64,000 nt of DNA, taken from the NCBI RefSeq assembly GCF_007833355.1, contig NZ_CP020914.1, positions 1,660,047 through 1,724,046 on the forward strand, in the 5' to 3' direction. Positions 19,489 through 30,070 of the stretch are shown one piece after another; position 1 is the stretch's first letter, and the number at the start of each line of letters is the position of its first letter. This DNA comes from Denitratisoma sp. DHT3. GTDB taxonomy: Bacteria; Pseudomonadota; Gammaproteobacteria; Burkholderiales; Rhodocyclaceae. Both the position numbers and the translations under genes were made by a program. Below the pieces are notes generated by a model. The model searched no databases. It had not been told where the DNA came from and saw only the letters and a list, made by a program, of their open reading frames with translations.

Positions 19489-19532
19489 CTTTCGCTTTGA
19501 CTTCGCCCCCCTCGGCGGGGGCTGGATTTCGA

Positions 19533-20720
19533 TCAGAGCCGTTCGAAGATGCCGGCGATGCCCTGGCCGCCGCCGATGCACATGGTCACCAAGCCGTAGC
19601 GTTTGCCGGTGCGCTGGAGTTCATGGATGCACTTGACGGTGAGGATGACGCCGGTGGCGCCGATCGGGTGGCCCAGCGCCACGGCGCCGCCATTGGGATT
19701 CACCTTGGCGGGGTCGAAGCCCAGGCCCCTGGCGACGCTGATGGCCTGGACCGCGAAGGCCTCGTTGGACTCGATCACGTCGATCTCGTCCACATTCAGG
19801 CCCGCCCGCTGCAAGGCCAGCTTGACGGCGGGAATCGGGCCTTCGCCCATGTAGTTCGGGTCCACCCCGGCGACGGCGTAGGAGACCATCCTGGCCAGCG
19901 GCTTCAAGCCGGCGGCGGCGGCGGCCCGGGCTTCCATCAGCACCACGGCGGCGGCGCCGTCATTGATGCCGGAGGCGTTGCCGGCGGTGACCGAGCCGTC
20001 CTTCTTGAAGGCGGGCTTGAGCTTGGTCATGCTCTCCAGCGAGGCGTCGGCCTTGGGATATTCGTCGGTGTCGAACAGCACCGGCCCCTTGCGGCTCTTG
20101 AGTTCCACGGGAACGATCTGAGACTTGAAATGCCCGGCGGCGATCGCGGCCACCGCCTTGCGCTGGCTCTCCAGCGCGAACTGGTCCTGCTCCTCGCGGC
20201 TGATGTTCCACTTGCTGGCGACGTTCTCGGCGGTGATGCCCATGTGGTTGGGGCTGAAGGGATCGGTGAGCGCGCCCACCATCATGTCCACCAGTTGGGT
20301 GTCGCCCATGCGCGCGCCCCAGCGGGCGTTGGGCATCAGGTAGCCGCCGCGGCTCATGGATTCGACGCCGCTGCCGACCGCCGCATCGGTGTCGCCCAGC
20401 AGGATCGACTGGGCCGCGCTGACGATGGCCTGGAAGCCGGAGCCGCACAGGCGATTCACCGTCAGGGCGCAGGACTCATTGGACAGGCCGGCATTGATCG
20501 CTGCCACGCGGGAAACGTACATGTCGCGGCGCTCGGTATGCACCACGTTGCCCATCACCAGATGGCCGATCCGCGCCGGATCGATCTTGGCGCGGGCGAT
20601 GGCTTCCTTGACCACGAGGCTGCCCAGTTCGCAGGGCGCGATGTCCTTCAGCGAGCCCCCGAAGGAGCCAATGGCGGTGCGGGCGCCGCCGACGACAACG
20701 ACTTCTCTCTTTTCCGACAT
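19533..20720 (-). CDS. Acetyl-CoA acetyltransferase (thiolase)
   Basis: Condenses two acetyl-CoA to acetoacetyl-CoA, or the reverse, as in polyhydroxyalkanoate synthesis or ketone-body and fatty-acid breakdown. The 395-residue product has the nucleophile C92 in NRLCGSGFQAI, the motif GHPIGATG, and the second active cysteine in CIGGGQGIA near the C-terminus. The N-terminal EVVVVGGARTAIGSFGG matches PhaA/BktB-type biosynthetic thiolases. I chose MSEKREV at 20720; the longer frame upstream lacks family similarity. No PHA genes adjoin it, so the role stays open. Confidence 0.93.
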   Translation of the reverse strand: MSEKREVVVVGGARTAIGSFGGSLKDIAPCELGSLVVKEAIARAKIDPARIGHLVMGNVVHTERRDMYVSRVAAINAGLSNESCALTVNRLCGSGFQAIVSAAQSILLGDTDAAVGSGVESMSRGGYLMPNARWGARMGDTQLVDMMVGALTDPFSPNHMGITAENVASKWNISREEQDQFALESQRKAVAAIAAGHFKSQIVPVELKSRKGPVLFDTDEYPKADASLESMTKLKPAFKKDGSVTAGNASGINDGAAAVVLMEARAAAAAGLKPLARMVSYAVAGVDPNYMGEGPIPAVKLALQRAGLNVDEIDVIESNEAFAVQAISVARGLGFDPAKVNPNGGAVALGHPIGATGVILTVKCIHELQRTGKRYGLVTMCIGGGQGIAGIFERL

Positions 20721-20809
20721 GGAAACAGACTCCAAAATAAGTGACGACCAATAACCGGGGAATAGTAGCATCGGTTTGTTGCCACGCACAAACCGATTCG
20801 TTTCGCGCG

Positions 20810-21742
20810 CTATCCGTTTACCCAACCCGCCACGCTAAACAGGGTCAGGAGCAGGACGTACAGCACCAGGGTACGCCAGACCAGGCCGATGGTGCTTTGC
20901 AAGAAATCCACATCGGCCTCTTCGCCCAGACCCAGTTCGGGCCGATCCTCGGTCTCGATCTCTCCCGCCACCGGCAGGCCCAGACGCACGCCGAGCGCGC
21001 CGGCGCCGCTCGCCAGGAGGATGCCGGCGCGGGGATCCGGCCAGCGCCCAGCCTGGGTGCGCCAGCAATACAGCGCGTCCTCGAAATCGCCCACCACCGC
21101 GAAACCGGCGGCGGAAACCCGCACCGGCAGCCAGTCCAGCGCGGCGAAGACGCGGCGGGCGAATTCCCCGAAGCGGCCGTAGCGGATTTCGTCACCCCCC
21201 CCCCATCGTTCGGCAAAAAACTGGGACAGACGATAGAGCAGGGCTCCCGCCGGGCCGAGCAGCACGAACCCGAGCAGCGGCGCATACACGTGGCGATGCG
21301 ACGAAAGCAGCGCCTGCTCGATCGCGAGCCGGGTCACCTCTTCCGAACTGAGCCGATCGCCGCTGCACTGGCGCCATTCGGCCAGCAGACGGCGGGCCCG
21401 GTCCAGTTCTCCCATGCGCAGGGCCAGATGAATGTCGGTGAAGAAATGGCTGAACTGGCGGATGCCCATGGTCAGATACAGCACCAGCACCGAGAGCAGC
21501 AACGCTCCCAGGGGGGCGAGCCAGAGGGCCAGCAGATAGGCGGTTTCCAACACGGCCACCGGCAGCGCCACCGCGATCACCCAGGCGATGACGCCCTGGC
21601 GGTATTGCCCGGCGTTCAACTTGCTTTCCAGGAATTCGGCCCAGGCGCCCAGCGGCGCGCTCACCCAGCGCCCCACCGCCAAGGGGCGGAATTGCTCGAT
21701 CAACAGCGCGATGACGACGGAAAGCAGGGTCACGATATTCAT
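20810..21742 (-). CDS. CobD/CbiB-like (AmpE-type) membrane protein
   Basis: A 310-residue protein with an N-terminal helix (NIVTLLSVVIALLIEQFRPL), a helical pair near residues 50–95, a cytoplasmic middle with MGELDRARRLLAEWRQ, and helices at 150–170 and at the C-terminus. The pattern fits the CobD/CbiB family protein often annotated next to a Nudix hydrolase in betaproteobacteria, distantly related to AmpE. No cobalamin gene is near, so cobinamide synthesis is unlikely; the function is unknown. It overlaps the Nudix gene by four bases. Confidence 0.75.
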   Translation of the reverse strand: MNIVTLLSVVIALLIEQFRPLAVGRWVSAPLGAWAEFLESKLNAGQYRQGVIAWVIAVALPVAVLETAYLLALWLAPLGALLLSVLVLYLTMGIRQFSHFFTDIHLALRMGELDRARRLLAEWRQCSGDRLSSEEVTRLAIEQALLSSHRHVYAPLLGFVLLGPAGALLYRLSQFFAERWGGGDEIRYGRFGEFARRVFAALDWLPVRVSAAGFAVVGDFEDALYCWRTQAGRWPDPRAGILLASGAGALGVRLGLPVAGEIETEDRPELGLGEEADVDFLQSTIGLVWRTLVLYVLLLTLFSVAGWVNG

Positions 21743-22338
21743 TCTCCCAGCAGGTGGCGCCGCAGATTGACCAGCATGCCGGCCGTCGCCCCCCAGATGA
21801 AATAACCTTCCCAGGGCATGGCCCAGAAATCGAAAGTCCGCCCCTGATGCTCGATCTGCTGACGCCGCCAGTTGTCCTTGGCGAGCAGCACCCGCAGGGG
21901 CGGCTCGAACACTTCCGCCACCTCGAAATCATCCAGCCGCAGATTCAGCGGCGGCGTCACCAGACCCACCACCGGCGTCACGCGAAAGCCGGTGCCGGTG
22001 AAAAACTCCGGCAAGGTGCCGATCACCTCGACCTGGCCGGGCTTCAGGCCGACTTCCTCCTCCGCCTCGCGCAAGGCGGTGGCCGCGGCATCCTGGTCTT
22101 CCGGCTCGGCACGGCCGCCGGGGAAGCTCACCTGGCCGGCGTGGTCGTTCAGGTGGGCGGTGCGCTGGGTCAGCAGCACGGTGATTCCGCTTTCCCGCAG
22201 CACCAGCGGCACCAGCACCGAGGCCGGAGTCGGCTGTGGCCGCTCGGCGCGGAAACCGTCCGACTCGGGCGGCATGGCGTTGTCCCAGGCCCGCGCCATG
22301 CGTTCGCGCAGCCAGGCGGACGACCACTTGTCGGCCAT
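21739..22338 (-). CDS. Nudix hydrolase, CoA pyrophosphatase type
   Basis: A 199-residue hydrolase with the CoA-specific NuCoA pattern LTQRTAHLNDHAGQVSFPGG just ahead of the Nudix box (GGRAEPEDQDAAATALREAE, then EEVGL). These enzymes cleave CoA to 4'-phosphopantetheine and 3',5'-ADP. The C-terminal half, with YFIWGATAGMLVNL, is also typical. It is divergent from the amidotransferase gene (76 bp apart) and coupled to the downstream membrane protein. Confidence 0.92.
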   Translation of the reverse strand: MADKWSSAWLRERMARAWDNAMPPESDGFRAERPQPTPASVLVPLVLRESGITVLLTQRTAHLNDHAGQVSFPGGRAEPEDQDAAATALREAEEEVGLKPGQVEVIGTLPEFFTGTGFRVTPVVGLVTPPLNLRLDDFEVAEVFEPPLRVLLAKDNWRRQQIEHQGRTFDFWAMPWEGYFIWGATAGMLVNLRRHLLGE

Positions 22339-22414
22339 GGCCTATTGCACCCCGCAGAATTCGCGGACGCTAGAATCGGAGCTTTGTCGCTGCATGGGGA
22401 AAGGCAATACTGAA

Positions 22415-23119
22415 ATGAAAACCAAGCCTGTTGCGATCTTCCGTCACCACCCGGCGGAAGGGGCTGGCTATTTTGCCACATTCCTCGATGCCCACCGGAT
22501 TCCCCATACGCTGATCGCCATCGACGCCGGGTCGGCCATCCCGACGCGGACCGATGACTTTTCCGGCCTGTGCTTCATGGGCGGCCCGATGAGCGTCAAT
22601 GACGATCTGCCCTGGCTGCCGCCGGCCTTCGACCTGATCCGCGCCGCCGCCGCGCGGGACATTCCGGTGATCGGCCACTGCCTGGGCGGACAGTTGCTGG
22701 CCAAGGCGCTGGGCGGCAGCGTCGGCCGCAATCCGGTGAAGGAACTGGGTTGGGGCCGCGTCGACGCGAGCGGCCCCCTGGCGGCGGAGTGGCTGGGCGA
22801 CATGACGGCCTTCGAGGCCTTCCATTGGCACGGCGAGACCTTCAGCCTCCCACCCGGCGCCACCCGGTTGCTGGGCAACGCCCATTGCGTCAACCAGGCC
22901 TTCGTCATCGGCCCGCATCTGGGCATGCAGTGCCACGTGGAAATGACCGAAGCCATGATCCACGCCTGGAGCCGGTTCTGGAAAGCGGAAAACGCGGCGC
23001 CCGGCCCTTCGGTGCAAACGCCCGAGGAAATGTGCCGTGAAGCGGGCGCCCGCATCGCCGCCATGCGGGACGCGGCCGACCGGCTCTACGGCCGCTGGAT
23101 CGCCGGTTTGAAGGCCTGA
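22415..23119 (+). CDS. Class I glutamine amidotransferase-like protein
   Basis: A 234-residue cytosolic protein with the GATase1 nucleophile elbow GHCLGGQLLAKALGG (catalytic Cys), the FHWHGETFSLP segment and the His/Glu-type region GMQCHVEMTEAMI. It matches the GMP-synthase-like stand-alone amidotransferase group, which includes gamma-glutamyl hydrolase-like members of unclear substrate. The start at 22415 gives the expected KPVAIFRHHP opening; an ATG seven codons earlier is possible. Convergent with yajQ (13 bp). Confidence 0.88.
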   Translation: MKTKPVAIFRHHPAEGAGYFATFLDAHRIPHTLIAIDAGSAIPTRTDDFSGLCFMGGPMSVNDDLPWLPPAFDLIRAAAARDIPVIGHCLGGQLLAKALGGSVGRNPVKELGWGRVDASGPLAAEWLGDMTAFEAFHWHGETFSLPPGATRLLGNAHCVNQAFVIGPHLGMQCHVEMTEAMIHAWSRFWKAENAAPGPSVQTPEEMCREAGARIAAMRDAADRLYGRWIAGLKA

Positions 23120-23132
23120 GCGGCGCTCCGTC

Positions 23133-23627
23133 TCAGTCGCGGAAGTTGCCGTACTGGAGCGGGAAGTCGGTGATCGACTTGCGCACCAGGGCGATGGTCT
23201 CCTGCAGGAGGTCGCGCTTGGCGCCGCTGACCCGCACCGCGTCGCCCTGGATGCTGGCCTGGACCTTGAGCTTGCTGTCCTTGATCAGCTTGACGATCTG
23301 CTTCGCCAGCTCGGTCTCGATGCCCACCTTGATCTTCAGCTCCTGCTTGGCCTTGTTGCCGGAGACGGACTGCACCGGCCCCACGTCCAGGCGCTTGGTG
23401 CTTTCGCGCTCCTTCTTCTCCATCTCGGGAAACAGGATGTCCTTGATCTGGCCGAGCTGGAATTCGGAATCGCCGTGGAGGGTGATCGTCTTGTCCTTCT
23501 CGTTCAGTTCCGCCTTGGCCGAAGTACCCTTGAAGTCGTAGCGATTGCCGATCTGCCGCCCCGCCACGTCCACGGCGTTCTTCAGGGCCACCATGTCGGC
23601 TTCGGAGGTGATGTCGAAGGAAGGCAT
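23133..23627 (-). CDS. YajQ-family nucleotide-binding protein
   Basis: A 164-residue protein starting MPSFDITSEADMVALKNAVD, with the middle GNRYDFKGTSA and the C-terminal VRVSGAKRDLLQE and GNFRD ending of the YajQ/DUF520 family. Members bind RNA or nucleotides and one in Xanthomonas binds c-di-GMP and contacts a regulator. It is last in a minus-strand series after ppnP. Whether it binds c-di-GMP here is untested. Confidence 0.96.
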   Translation of the reverse strand: MPSFDITSEADMVALKNAVDVAGRQIGNRYDFKGTSAKAELNEKDKTITLHGDSEFQLGQIKDILFPEMEKKERESTKRLDVGPVQSVSGNKAKQELKIKVGIETELAKQIVKLIKDSKLKVQASIQGDAVRVSGAKRDLLQETIALVRKSITDFPLQYGNFRD

Positions 23628-23651
23628 GTCCTGTTCTCCGGGAACGCGCGA

Positions 23652-23966
23652 TCAGCCGAAGTGGCAGACGTAGTGGTAGGGCTCGCCCGCCACCTCGATG
23701 TCGAAACTGGAATTGCCGGGGATGGAAAAACGCTCGCCGGCGGGGCAGACCTTCCATTCGGTCTCGCCCTTGAGGCGATAGCGCACCGAACCGGCCACGG
23801 TTTCCATGATCTCGGGCGCCCCGGTGTTGAAGGTCAGGGCCGAGGGCAGCACCACGCCGACGCTCTTCCTGGTGCCGTCGGCGAACTGGACGGTGTGGCT
23901 GACGCACTTGCCGTCGAAATACACATTGGCCTGCTTGACCACGGAAACGTTGTCGAACTGAGACAT
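23652..23966 (-). CDS. ppnP: Pyrimidine/purine nucleoside phosphorylase PpnP
   Basis: A 104-residue cupin-like enzyme (formerly YaiE/DUF1255) that phosphorolyses nucleosides. The sequence [20 protein letters not shown] and the C-terminal [13 protein letters not shown] with a final [12 protein letters not shown] strand are family hallmarks. It lies directly downstream of the DUF2788 gene, with a one-base gap. Confidence 0.94.
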   Translation of the reverse strand: MSQFDNVSVVKQANVYFDGKCVSHTVQFADGTRKSVGVVLPSALTFNTGAPEIMETVAGSVRYRLKGETEWKVCPAGERFSIPGNSSFDIEVAGEPYHYVCHFG

Positions 23967-23967
23967 A

Positions 23968-24177
23968 TCAGATCCCCCACATTTTTTCGATGATGAACTT
24001 GGCGACGAAGCCGACCATGCCGAAGGCGAGAACGAAGAACAGTACGAAGGTGCCGGTCTTGCCCGCCTTGGACTTGTAGGCCAGCTCGCCGATGATGAAC
24101 AGCATGTAGAGCATGAAGCCGCCCAGGACGACCGTCATGCCGAACTGGCTGACCTGTTCCTCGGTGAAGCCGAACAT
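23968..24177 (-). CDS. DUF2788 small membrane protein
   Basis: A 69-residue protein with two hydrophobic helices ([20 protein letters not shown] and [20 protein letters not shown]) joined by a basic loop YKSKAGK. It fits DUF2788, a betaproteobacterial family without known function. The start is set by the family opening MFGFTEEQ at 24177; longer readings run into argG. Located between argG and ppnP. Confidence 0.85.
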   Translation of the reverse strand: MFGFTEEQVSQFGMTVVLGGFMLYMLFIIGELAYKSKAGKTGTFVLFFVLAFGMVGFVAKFIIEKMWGI

Positions 24178-24218
24178 CGTTGTCCGTCGCTCTCTTGGAT
24201 TGCAGGATTGCGCGCCGC

Positions 24219-25448
<1,230 letters not shown>

Positions 25449-25473
25449 GTTGTATCCGTTATCGATATCAGTC

Positions 25474-26391
25474 TCACACCCTGCCCAGGAGCAGGAATTC
25501 CATCAGGGCCTTCTGCGTGTGCAGGCGGTTCTCGGCCTCGTCCCATACCACGCTCTGCGGCCCGTCGATCACCTCGGCCGACACTTCCTCGCCGCGATGG
25601 GCGGGCAGGCAATGCATGAACACCGCATCGGGCCGCGCCACGCGCATCATGTCGACATCCACCTGCCAGTCGGCGAAATCGCGCAGCCGCTCCTCGTTCT
25701 CGGCCTCGAAACCCATCGAGGTCCACACGTCGGTGGTCACCAGATCGGCGCCCTGCGCCGCGTCCATCGGGTCGGCGAACTGCTCGAAGTGGCTGGTGCC
25801 GTAGAGCCCGGCGCGTTCGGCCTCGACCTCGTAGCCCGGCGGCGTGGAGACATGCACGTTGAAGTCGAAGACCTCGGCCGCTTGCAGCCAGGTGTTGCAG
25901 ACATTGTTGGAATCGCCGATCCAGGCCACGGTCTTGCCCTGGATCGGGCCACGGTGCTCGATGAAGGTGTAGATGTCGGCCAGGATCTGGCAGGGGTGGT
26001 ATTCGTTGGTCAGGCCGTTGATCACCGGCACGCGGGAGTGGCCGGCAAAACGCTCGATGATGTCCTGCTCGAAGGTGCGGATCATCACGATGTCGCTCAT
26101 GCGGGAGATCACCTGGGCCGCGTCCTCCACCGGCTCGCCGCGCCCCAGTTGGGAGTCGCGGGTGTTGAGGTAGATCGCCGAGCCGCCCAGCTGCTGCATT
26201 CCCGCCTCGAAGGACAGCCGGGTGCGGGTGCTGGCCTTCTCGAAGATCATCACCAGCGTGCGATCGATCAAGGGCCAGTACTGGTGATAGGACTTGAACT
26301 GCTGCTTGATCCAGCGGGTGCGTTCGAACAGGTAGTCGAACTCTTCCCGACTGAAATCCTTGAACTGGAGAAAGTGCCGGGGCGCCGTCAT
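25474..26391 (-). CDS. argF: Ornithine carbamoyltransferase
   Basis: Makes citrulline from ornithine and carbamoyl phosphate. The 305-residue product has the carbamoyl-phosphate motif [15 protein letters not shown], the HPCQILAD segment, and the ornithine-binding [18 protein letters not shown]. The start [13 protein letters not shown] at 26391 lies two bases after the argD stop, implying coupling. Full length. Confidence 0.98.
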   Translation of the reverse strand: MTAPRHFLQFKDFSREEFDYLFERTRWIKQQFKSYHQYWPLIDRTLVMIFEKASTRTRLSFEAGMQQLGGSAIYLNTRDSQLGRGEPVEDAAQVISRMSDIVMIRTFEQDIIERFAGHSRVPVINGLTNEYHPCQILADIYTFIEHRGPIQGKTVAWIGDSNNVCNTWLQAAEVFDFNVHVSTPPGYEVEAERAGLYGTSHFEQFADPMDAAQGADLVTTDVWTSMGFEAENEERLRDFADWQVDVDMMRVARPDAVFMHCLPAHRGEEVSAEVIDGPQSVVWDEAENRLHTQKALMEFLLLGRV

Positions 26392-26393
26392 GG

Positions 26394-27566
26394 TCAGACC
26401 TCCAGGAAATCGCGGATCAGGGCCGACAGGCGGCTCACCAGCTCGGCGGCCTCCTCGTCGGTAAATACCAGCGCCGGCAGCAAACGCACCACCTTGTCGG
26501 CGGTCACGTTGATCACCAGGCCGGCATCCAGCGCCTGCTGCACCAGGGCGCCGCAGGGACGGTCCAGCCCGACGCCGATCATCAGGCCGTCGCCGCGTAC
26601 CTCGACGACGCCCTCGACGCCCGCCAGAGCGCTTTGCAGTCCACCGCGGATGAGCGCCCCCAAGTGGCCGGCACGGGCCATCAGGTCGTCCTCCTCGATC
26701 ACCGCCAGGGTGGTCAGGGCGGCCGTGCACGCCAGCGGATTGCCGCCGAAGGTGGAGCCGTGGTTGCCCGGCTTGAACACGCCGGCCGCCCGGCCGGCGG
26801 CCAGGCAGGCGCCGATGGGCACGCCGCCGCCCAGCCCCTTGGCCAGGGTCATCACGTCGGGTTTGATCCCGGCGCGCTGGTGGGCGAACCAGACGCCGGT
26901 GCGGCCGATGCCGCACTGCACCTCGTCCATCATCAGCAGCCAGTTTCTCTGGTCGCAGACGCGGCGCAATGCCTGCATGTATTCGACATGGGCGACGTTG
27001 ATGCCGCCCTCGCCCTGGATCGGCTCGAACAGCACCGCCACCACGTTGGGATTGTGCGCCGCCACCTGCTCGATGGCGGCCAGATCGTCGAACGGTACCC
27101 GCACGAAACCGGACACCAGCGGCTCGAACCCGGCCTGGACCTTGCGGCTGCCGGTGGCCGACAGGGTCGCCAGGGTGCGGCCGTGAAAGGCCTGCTCCAT
27201 CACCACGATGGCGGGCGCGTCGACTCCCTGCTGGTGGCCGTAGAGCCGGGCCAGCTTGATCGCCGCCTCGTTGGCCTCGCAGCCGGAATTGCAGAAGAAC
27301 ACCTCGTCCATGCCGGAGATCGCCGCCAGACGGTCGGACAGCGCTTCCTGCTCCCGCACGCGGTAGAGGTTGGAGGTGTGGATCAAGCGCCCCACCTGCT
27401 CGCTCAAGGCCTTCACCAGGCGCGGATGGTTGTGCCCCAGCGTATTCACGGCGATCCCCGACAGGGCGTCGAGGTAGGACTTGCCCTGCTCGTCGAACAG
27501 GCGGCAACCCTGACCGTGGGTGAAGGCCACAGGCAGGCGGGCATAGGTATTCATCAGGTGCGACAT
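26394..27566 (-). CDS. argD: Acetylornithine aminotransferase
   Basis: PLP-dependent transaminase converting N-acetylglutamate semialdehyde to N-acetylornithine; it may also serve in lysine synthesis. The 390-residue protein shows NSGCEANEAAIKLAR, LMMDEVQCGIGRTG and the PLP lysine in TLAKGLGGGVPIGA. The start MSHLMNTYARLP at 27566 has GGAG six bases upstream; the longer frame runs toward the tRNA. It begins the argD–argF–argG series. Confidence 0.97.
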   Translation of the reverse strand: MSHLMNTYARLPVAFTHGQGCRLFDEQGKSYLDALSGIAVNTLGHNHPRLVKALSEQVGRLIHTSNLYRVREQEALSDRLAAISGMDEVFFCNSGCEANEAAIKLARLYGHQQGVDAPAIVVMEQAFHGRTLATLSATGSRKVQAGFEPLVSGFVRVPFDDLAAIEQVAAHNPNVVAVLFEPIQGEGGINVAHVEYMQALRRVCDQRNWLLMMDEVQCGIGRTGVWFAHQRAGIKPDVMTLAKGLGGGVPIGACLAAGRAAGVFKPGNHGSTFGGNPLACTAALTTLAVIEEDDLMARAGHLGALIRGGLQSALAGVEGVVEVRGDGLMIGVGLDRPCGALVQQALDAGLVINVTADKVVRLLPALVFTDEEAAELVSRLSALIRDFLEV

Positions 27567-27616
27567 GGAAATCTCCACGCCCTTGCGGGGCATGCGCTTA
27601 CCGCAAAAGCGGCAAC

Positions 27617-27650
27617 TCCAAAAGCACACGGCGGCCTGTGCCGCCGTGCT
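27617..27650 (-). terminator. Hairpin with short T run after tRNA-Thr
   Basis: On the minus strand GCACGGCGGC pairs with GCCGCCGTGTGC-type sequence around ACAG, followed by TTTT. It begins four bases past the tRNA 3' CCA, so it probably ends tRNA-Thr transcription before argD. Confidence 0.6.
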
Positions 27651-27653
27651 CAC

Positions 27654-27729
27654 TGGTGCCCCCGGACGGACTCGAACCGCCGACCTTCGGTTTACAAAAC
27701 CGTTGCTCTACCAGCTGAGCTACAAGGGC
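27654..27729 (-). tRNA. tRNA-Thr (anticodon TGT)
   Basis: A 76-base gene with encoded CCA. The acceptor stem GCCCTTG pairs with CGGGGGC (two G·U), the D arm has AGCTCAGCTGGTAGAGC, the anticodon loop is TTTGTAA giving anticodon TGT (threonine, ACA codons), and the T arm has GGTTCGAGTCC. A minus-strand −10-like TAAAAT at 27739–27744 lies ten bases upstream and includes the stop codon of rfbD. Confidence 0.97.
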
Positions 27730-27741
27730 AAGCGCGAGATT

Positions 27742-28623
27742 TTACACGACATCCGCCATCCGGTCTGCCAGGCAGAGCGCCAGTCCGTGCCGCCAGGAGG
27801 GCAAGGCCAGGCCCGTGTCGGCCAGCAGGCGCCCGCTGCAAAGACGGGAGTTCAGCGGCCGCGGCGCCGACAGCGGATACTCGCTGGAGGGGATGTCGCG
27901 GACGGCGACAGCGGCCCCGGTCAGGCGGAAGATCTCGCGGGCGAAGCCGGCCCAGGAGACGGTCTCGGCGCCGGCCATGTGGTAGAGGCCCTCGGGCGGC
28001 TGCTCCCGCGCCAGCGCGGCGGCGGTGGTCTCGGCCACCAGGCGGCACCAGGTGGGTGCGCCGATCTGGTCCATCACCACCTTCAGTTCCGTCCGCTCCC
28101 GGGCCAGGCGCAGCATGGTCAGAAGGAAGTTGCCGCCGCGCAGGCCGTAGATCCAGCTGATCCGAAAAATCAGGTGGCGGCAGCCGCTGCCCCGGATCGC
28201 CGCTTCGCCGGCCAGCTTGCTGCGGCCATAGACGTTCTGCGGATTGGGAACGTCATCCTCGCGGTAGGGCTCGGCCTTGCTGCCGTCGAACACGTAGTCG
28301 GTGGAATAGTGCACCAGCAGCGCGCCCAGGCGGCGGGCCTCGTCGGCGAGGACGCCGGGCGCCTCCGCATTGACGGCGAACGCCAGCGCGGGCTCGGCTT
28401 CGGCCTGGTCCACCGCCGTGTAGGCGGCGGCATTGACCACGATGTCCGGCCGCAGGCGCGCCATGACGTCACGGATGCCGTCCGGCCGCAACAGGTCGAG
28501 TTGGCTGCGCCCCAAGACATGCACCTCGCCCAGCGGCGCCAGGGTCCGCGCCAGTTCCCAGCCGACCTGGCCGTTGGCGCCGGTCAGCAGGATTTTTTGT
28601 GCCCTGGACAGCGGAGTGGTCAC
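27742..28623 (-). CDS. rfbD: dTDP-4-dehydrorhamnose reductase
   Basis: Final NADPH-dependent step to dTDP-L-rhamnose. The 293-residue SDR protein opens KILLTGANGQVGWELARTLA, has the YSTDYVFDG motif with the catalytic Tyr context and NVYGRSKLAGE with the Tyr–x3–Lys pair. It overlaps rfbC by four bases. It is last of the four-gene rfbBACD operon and its stop lies within the putative tRNA-Thr promoter. Confidence 0.97.
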   Translation of the reverse strand: MTTPLSRAQKILLTGANGQVGWELARTLAPLGEVHVLGRSQLDLLRPDGIRDVMARLRPDIVVNAAAYTAVDQAEAEPALAFAVNAEAPGVLADEARRLGALLVHYSTDYVFDGSKAEPYREDDVPNPQNVYGRSKLAGEAAIRGSGCRHLIFRISWIYGLRGGNFLLTMLRLARERTELKVVMDQIGAPTWCRLVAETTAAALAREQPPEGLYHMAGAETVSWAGFAREIFRLTGAAVAVRDIPSSEYPLSAPRPLNSRLCSGRLLADTGLALPSWRHGLALCLADRMADVV

Positions 28624-29162
28624 GGATACGCCTCGGCGTCGGCCAGGAGCACTCCCGCCTGATCCTTGGCGGCCAGGACCGGCGCCCCGGTCAGCGGCCA
28701 GGGAATCGCCAGTTGCGGGTCGTCCCAGCGCAGGCTGCGCTCGTGCTCCGGATGCCAGTAGTCGGTGGTCTTGTAGAGGAACTCGGCGTACTCGGAAGTG
28801 ACGCAGAAGCCGTGGGCGAAACCGGGCGGAATCCAGGCCATGCGCTTGTTTTGCGCCGAGAGGGTGAAACCGGTCCAGCGGCCGAAGTGGGGCGAGGAGC
28901 GGCGCAGGTCCACGGCGACGTCGAACACCTCGCCCTGCACCACCCGCACCAGCTTGCCCTGGGCATGCTGGAGCTGGTAATGCAGGCCGCGCAGCACGTT
29001 GCGGGCGGAACGCGAATGGTTGTCCTGGACGAATTCCAGGTCCAGCCCCAGCACGGCCAGGGTGCGCCGGTTCCAGCTTTCGAAGAAGAAGCCGCGGTCG
29101 TCGCCGAACACCTTGGGCTCGATCAGCACGACGCCGGGCAGATCGGTTTCGATCAAGCGCAT
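28620..29162 (-). CDS. rfbC: dTDP-4-dehydrorhamnose 3,5-epimerase
   Basis: Cupin-fold epimerase, 180 residues. The conserved VKVFGDDRGFF-like segment (EPKVFGDDRGFFFESW), the catalytic His in RNVLRGLHYQ and WIPPGFAHGFCV are present. One-base overlap with rfbA upstream and four-base overlap with rfbD downstream show translational coupling. Confidence 0.97.
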   Translation of the reverse strand: MRLIETDLPGVVLIEPKVFGDDRGFFFESWNRRTLAVLGLDLEFVQDNHSRSARNVLRGLHYQLQHAQGKLVRVVQGEVFDVAVDLRRSSPHFGRWTGFTLSAQNKRMAWIPPGFAHGFCVTSEYAEFLYKTTDYWHPEHERSLRWDDPQLAIPWPLTGAPVLAAKDQAGVLLADAEAYP

Positions 29163-30070
29163 CAGAACACCCTGTCGCGCAAAAGGCCCAGCAGATAATC
29201 GCCGTAGCCGCTCTTGGCCAGCGGCTGCGCCAGGGCTTCCAGGCCCGCGTCGTCGATCCAGCCCTGCCGCCAGGCGATCTCCTCGGGGCTGGCCACCTTC
29301 AGGCCCTGGCGCTTTTCCAGCGTGGCGATGTAATGCGCCGCCTCCAGCAGGGAATCGTGGGTGCCGGTGTCCAGCCAGGCCAGGCCGCGCCCCATGATCT
29401 CCACATGGAGCCGGGACTGCTCCAGATACCAGCGGTTGACGTCGGTGATCTCCAGCTCCCCGCGCGGCGAGGGCTTCAGGGCGGCGGCGACATCCACCAC
29501 CTGGCCGTCGTAGAAGTACAGCCCGGTCACCGCGTAGCGCGACTTGGGCCGGGCCGGCTTTTCCTCGATGCTCACCGCGTGGCGCTGGGCGTCGAACTCG
29601 ACCACGCCGTAGCGTTCCGGATCATGCACCGGGTAGGCGAATACCGTGGCGCCCTGCTCGCGATCGTGGGCAATGCGCAACTGATGCGCGAATTCGTGGC
29701 CGTAGAAGATGTTGTCCCCCAGCACCAGGGCGGACGGGCCGCCGGCGAGGAACTCCCGGCCGATGATGAAGGCCTGGGCCAGCCCCTCGGGGGCCGGCTG
29801 CACGGCATAGCTCAGGTTCAGCCCCCATTGGCCGCCGTCGCCCAGCAACTGGGAAAAGCGCGGCGTGTCCTGCGGCGTGGAGATCAGCAGGATGTCCCGT
29901 ATCCCCGCCAGCATCAGGGTGCTCAGCGGATAGTAGATCATCGGCTTGTCATAGACCGGCAACAACTGCTTGGAAATCGACAGGGTCGCCGGATGCAGGC
30001 GCGTGCCCGCGCCGCCCGCCAGGATGATGCCTTTGCGTGGCGTCGGCGGCGGCTTCATGCGTGAAGTCAT
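29162..30070 (-). CDS. rfbA: Glucose-1-phosphate thymidylyltransferase
   Basis: Makes dTDP-glucose from glucose-1-phosphate and dTTP. The 302-residue protein has the nucleotidyltransferase signature [16 protein letters not shown] with the [17 protein letters not shown] continuation, and the metal-binding [10 protein letters not shown]. The start at 30070 (ATG within ATGA) overlaps the rfbB stop by four bases; a second ATG four codons on is an alternative. Confidence 0.97.
   Translation of the reverse strand: MTSRMKPPPTPRKGIILAGGAGTRLHPATLSISKQLLPVYDKPMIYYPLSTLMLAGIRDILLISTPQDTPRFSQLLGDGGQWGLNLSYAVQPAPEGLAQAFIIGREFLAGGPSALVLGDNIFYGHEFAHQLRIAHDREQGATVFAYPVHDPERYGVVEFDAQRHAVSIEEKPARPKSRYAVTGLYFYDGQVVDVAAALKPSPRGELEITDVNRWYLEQSRLHVEIMGRGLAWLDTGTHDSLLEAAHYIATLEKRQGLKVASPEEIAWRQGWIDDAGLEALAQPLAKSGYGDYLLGLLRDRVF

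Noticed and set aside
17155..19581. An 808-codon minus-strand frame across the M48 gene and rsgA
   Set aside because: Antisense to two genes with intact catalytic motifs; Gln/Gly-rich composition without domain features.
20810..21742. Cobalamin synthesis protein CobD
   Set aside because: No other cobalamin genes are near and similarity is only general; called CobD/CbiB-like of unknown function.
25474..27507. A 677-codon frame covering argF and most of argD
   Set aside because: Only its last 305 codons (argF) show family sequence; the first part is an out-of-frame reading of argD.
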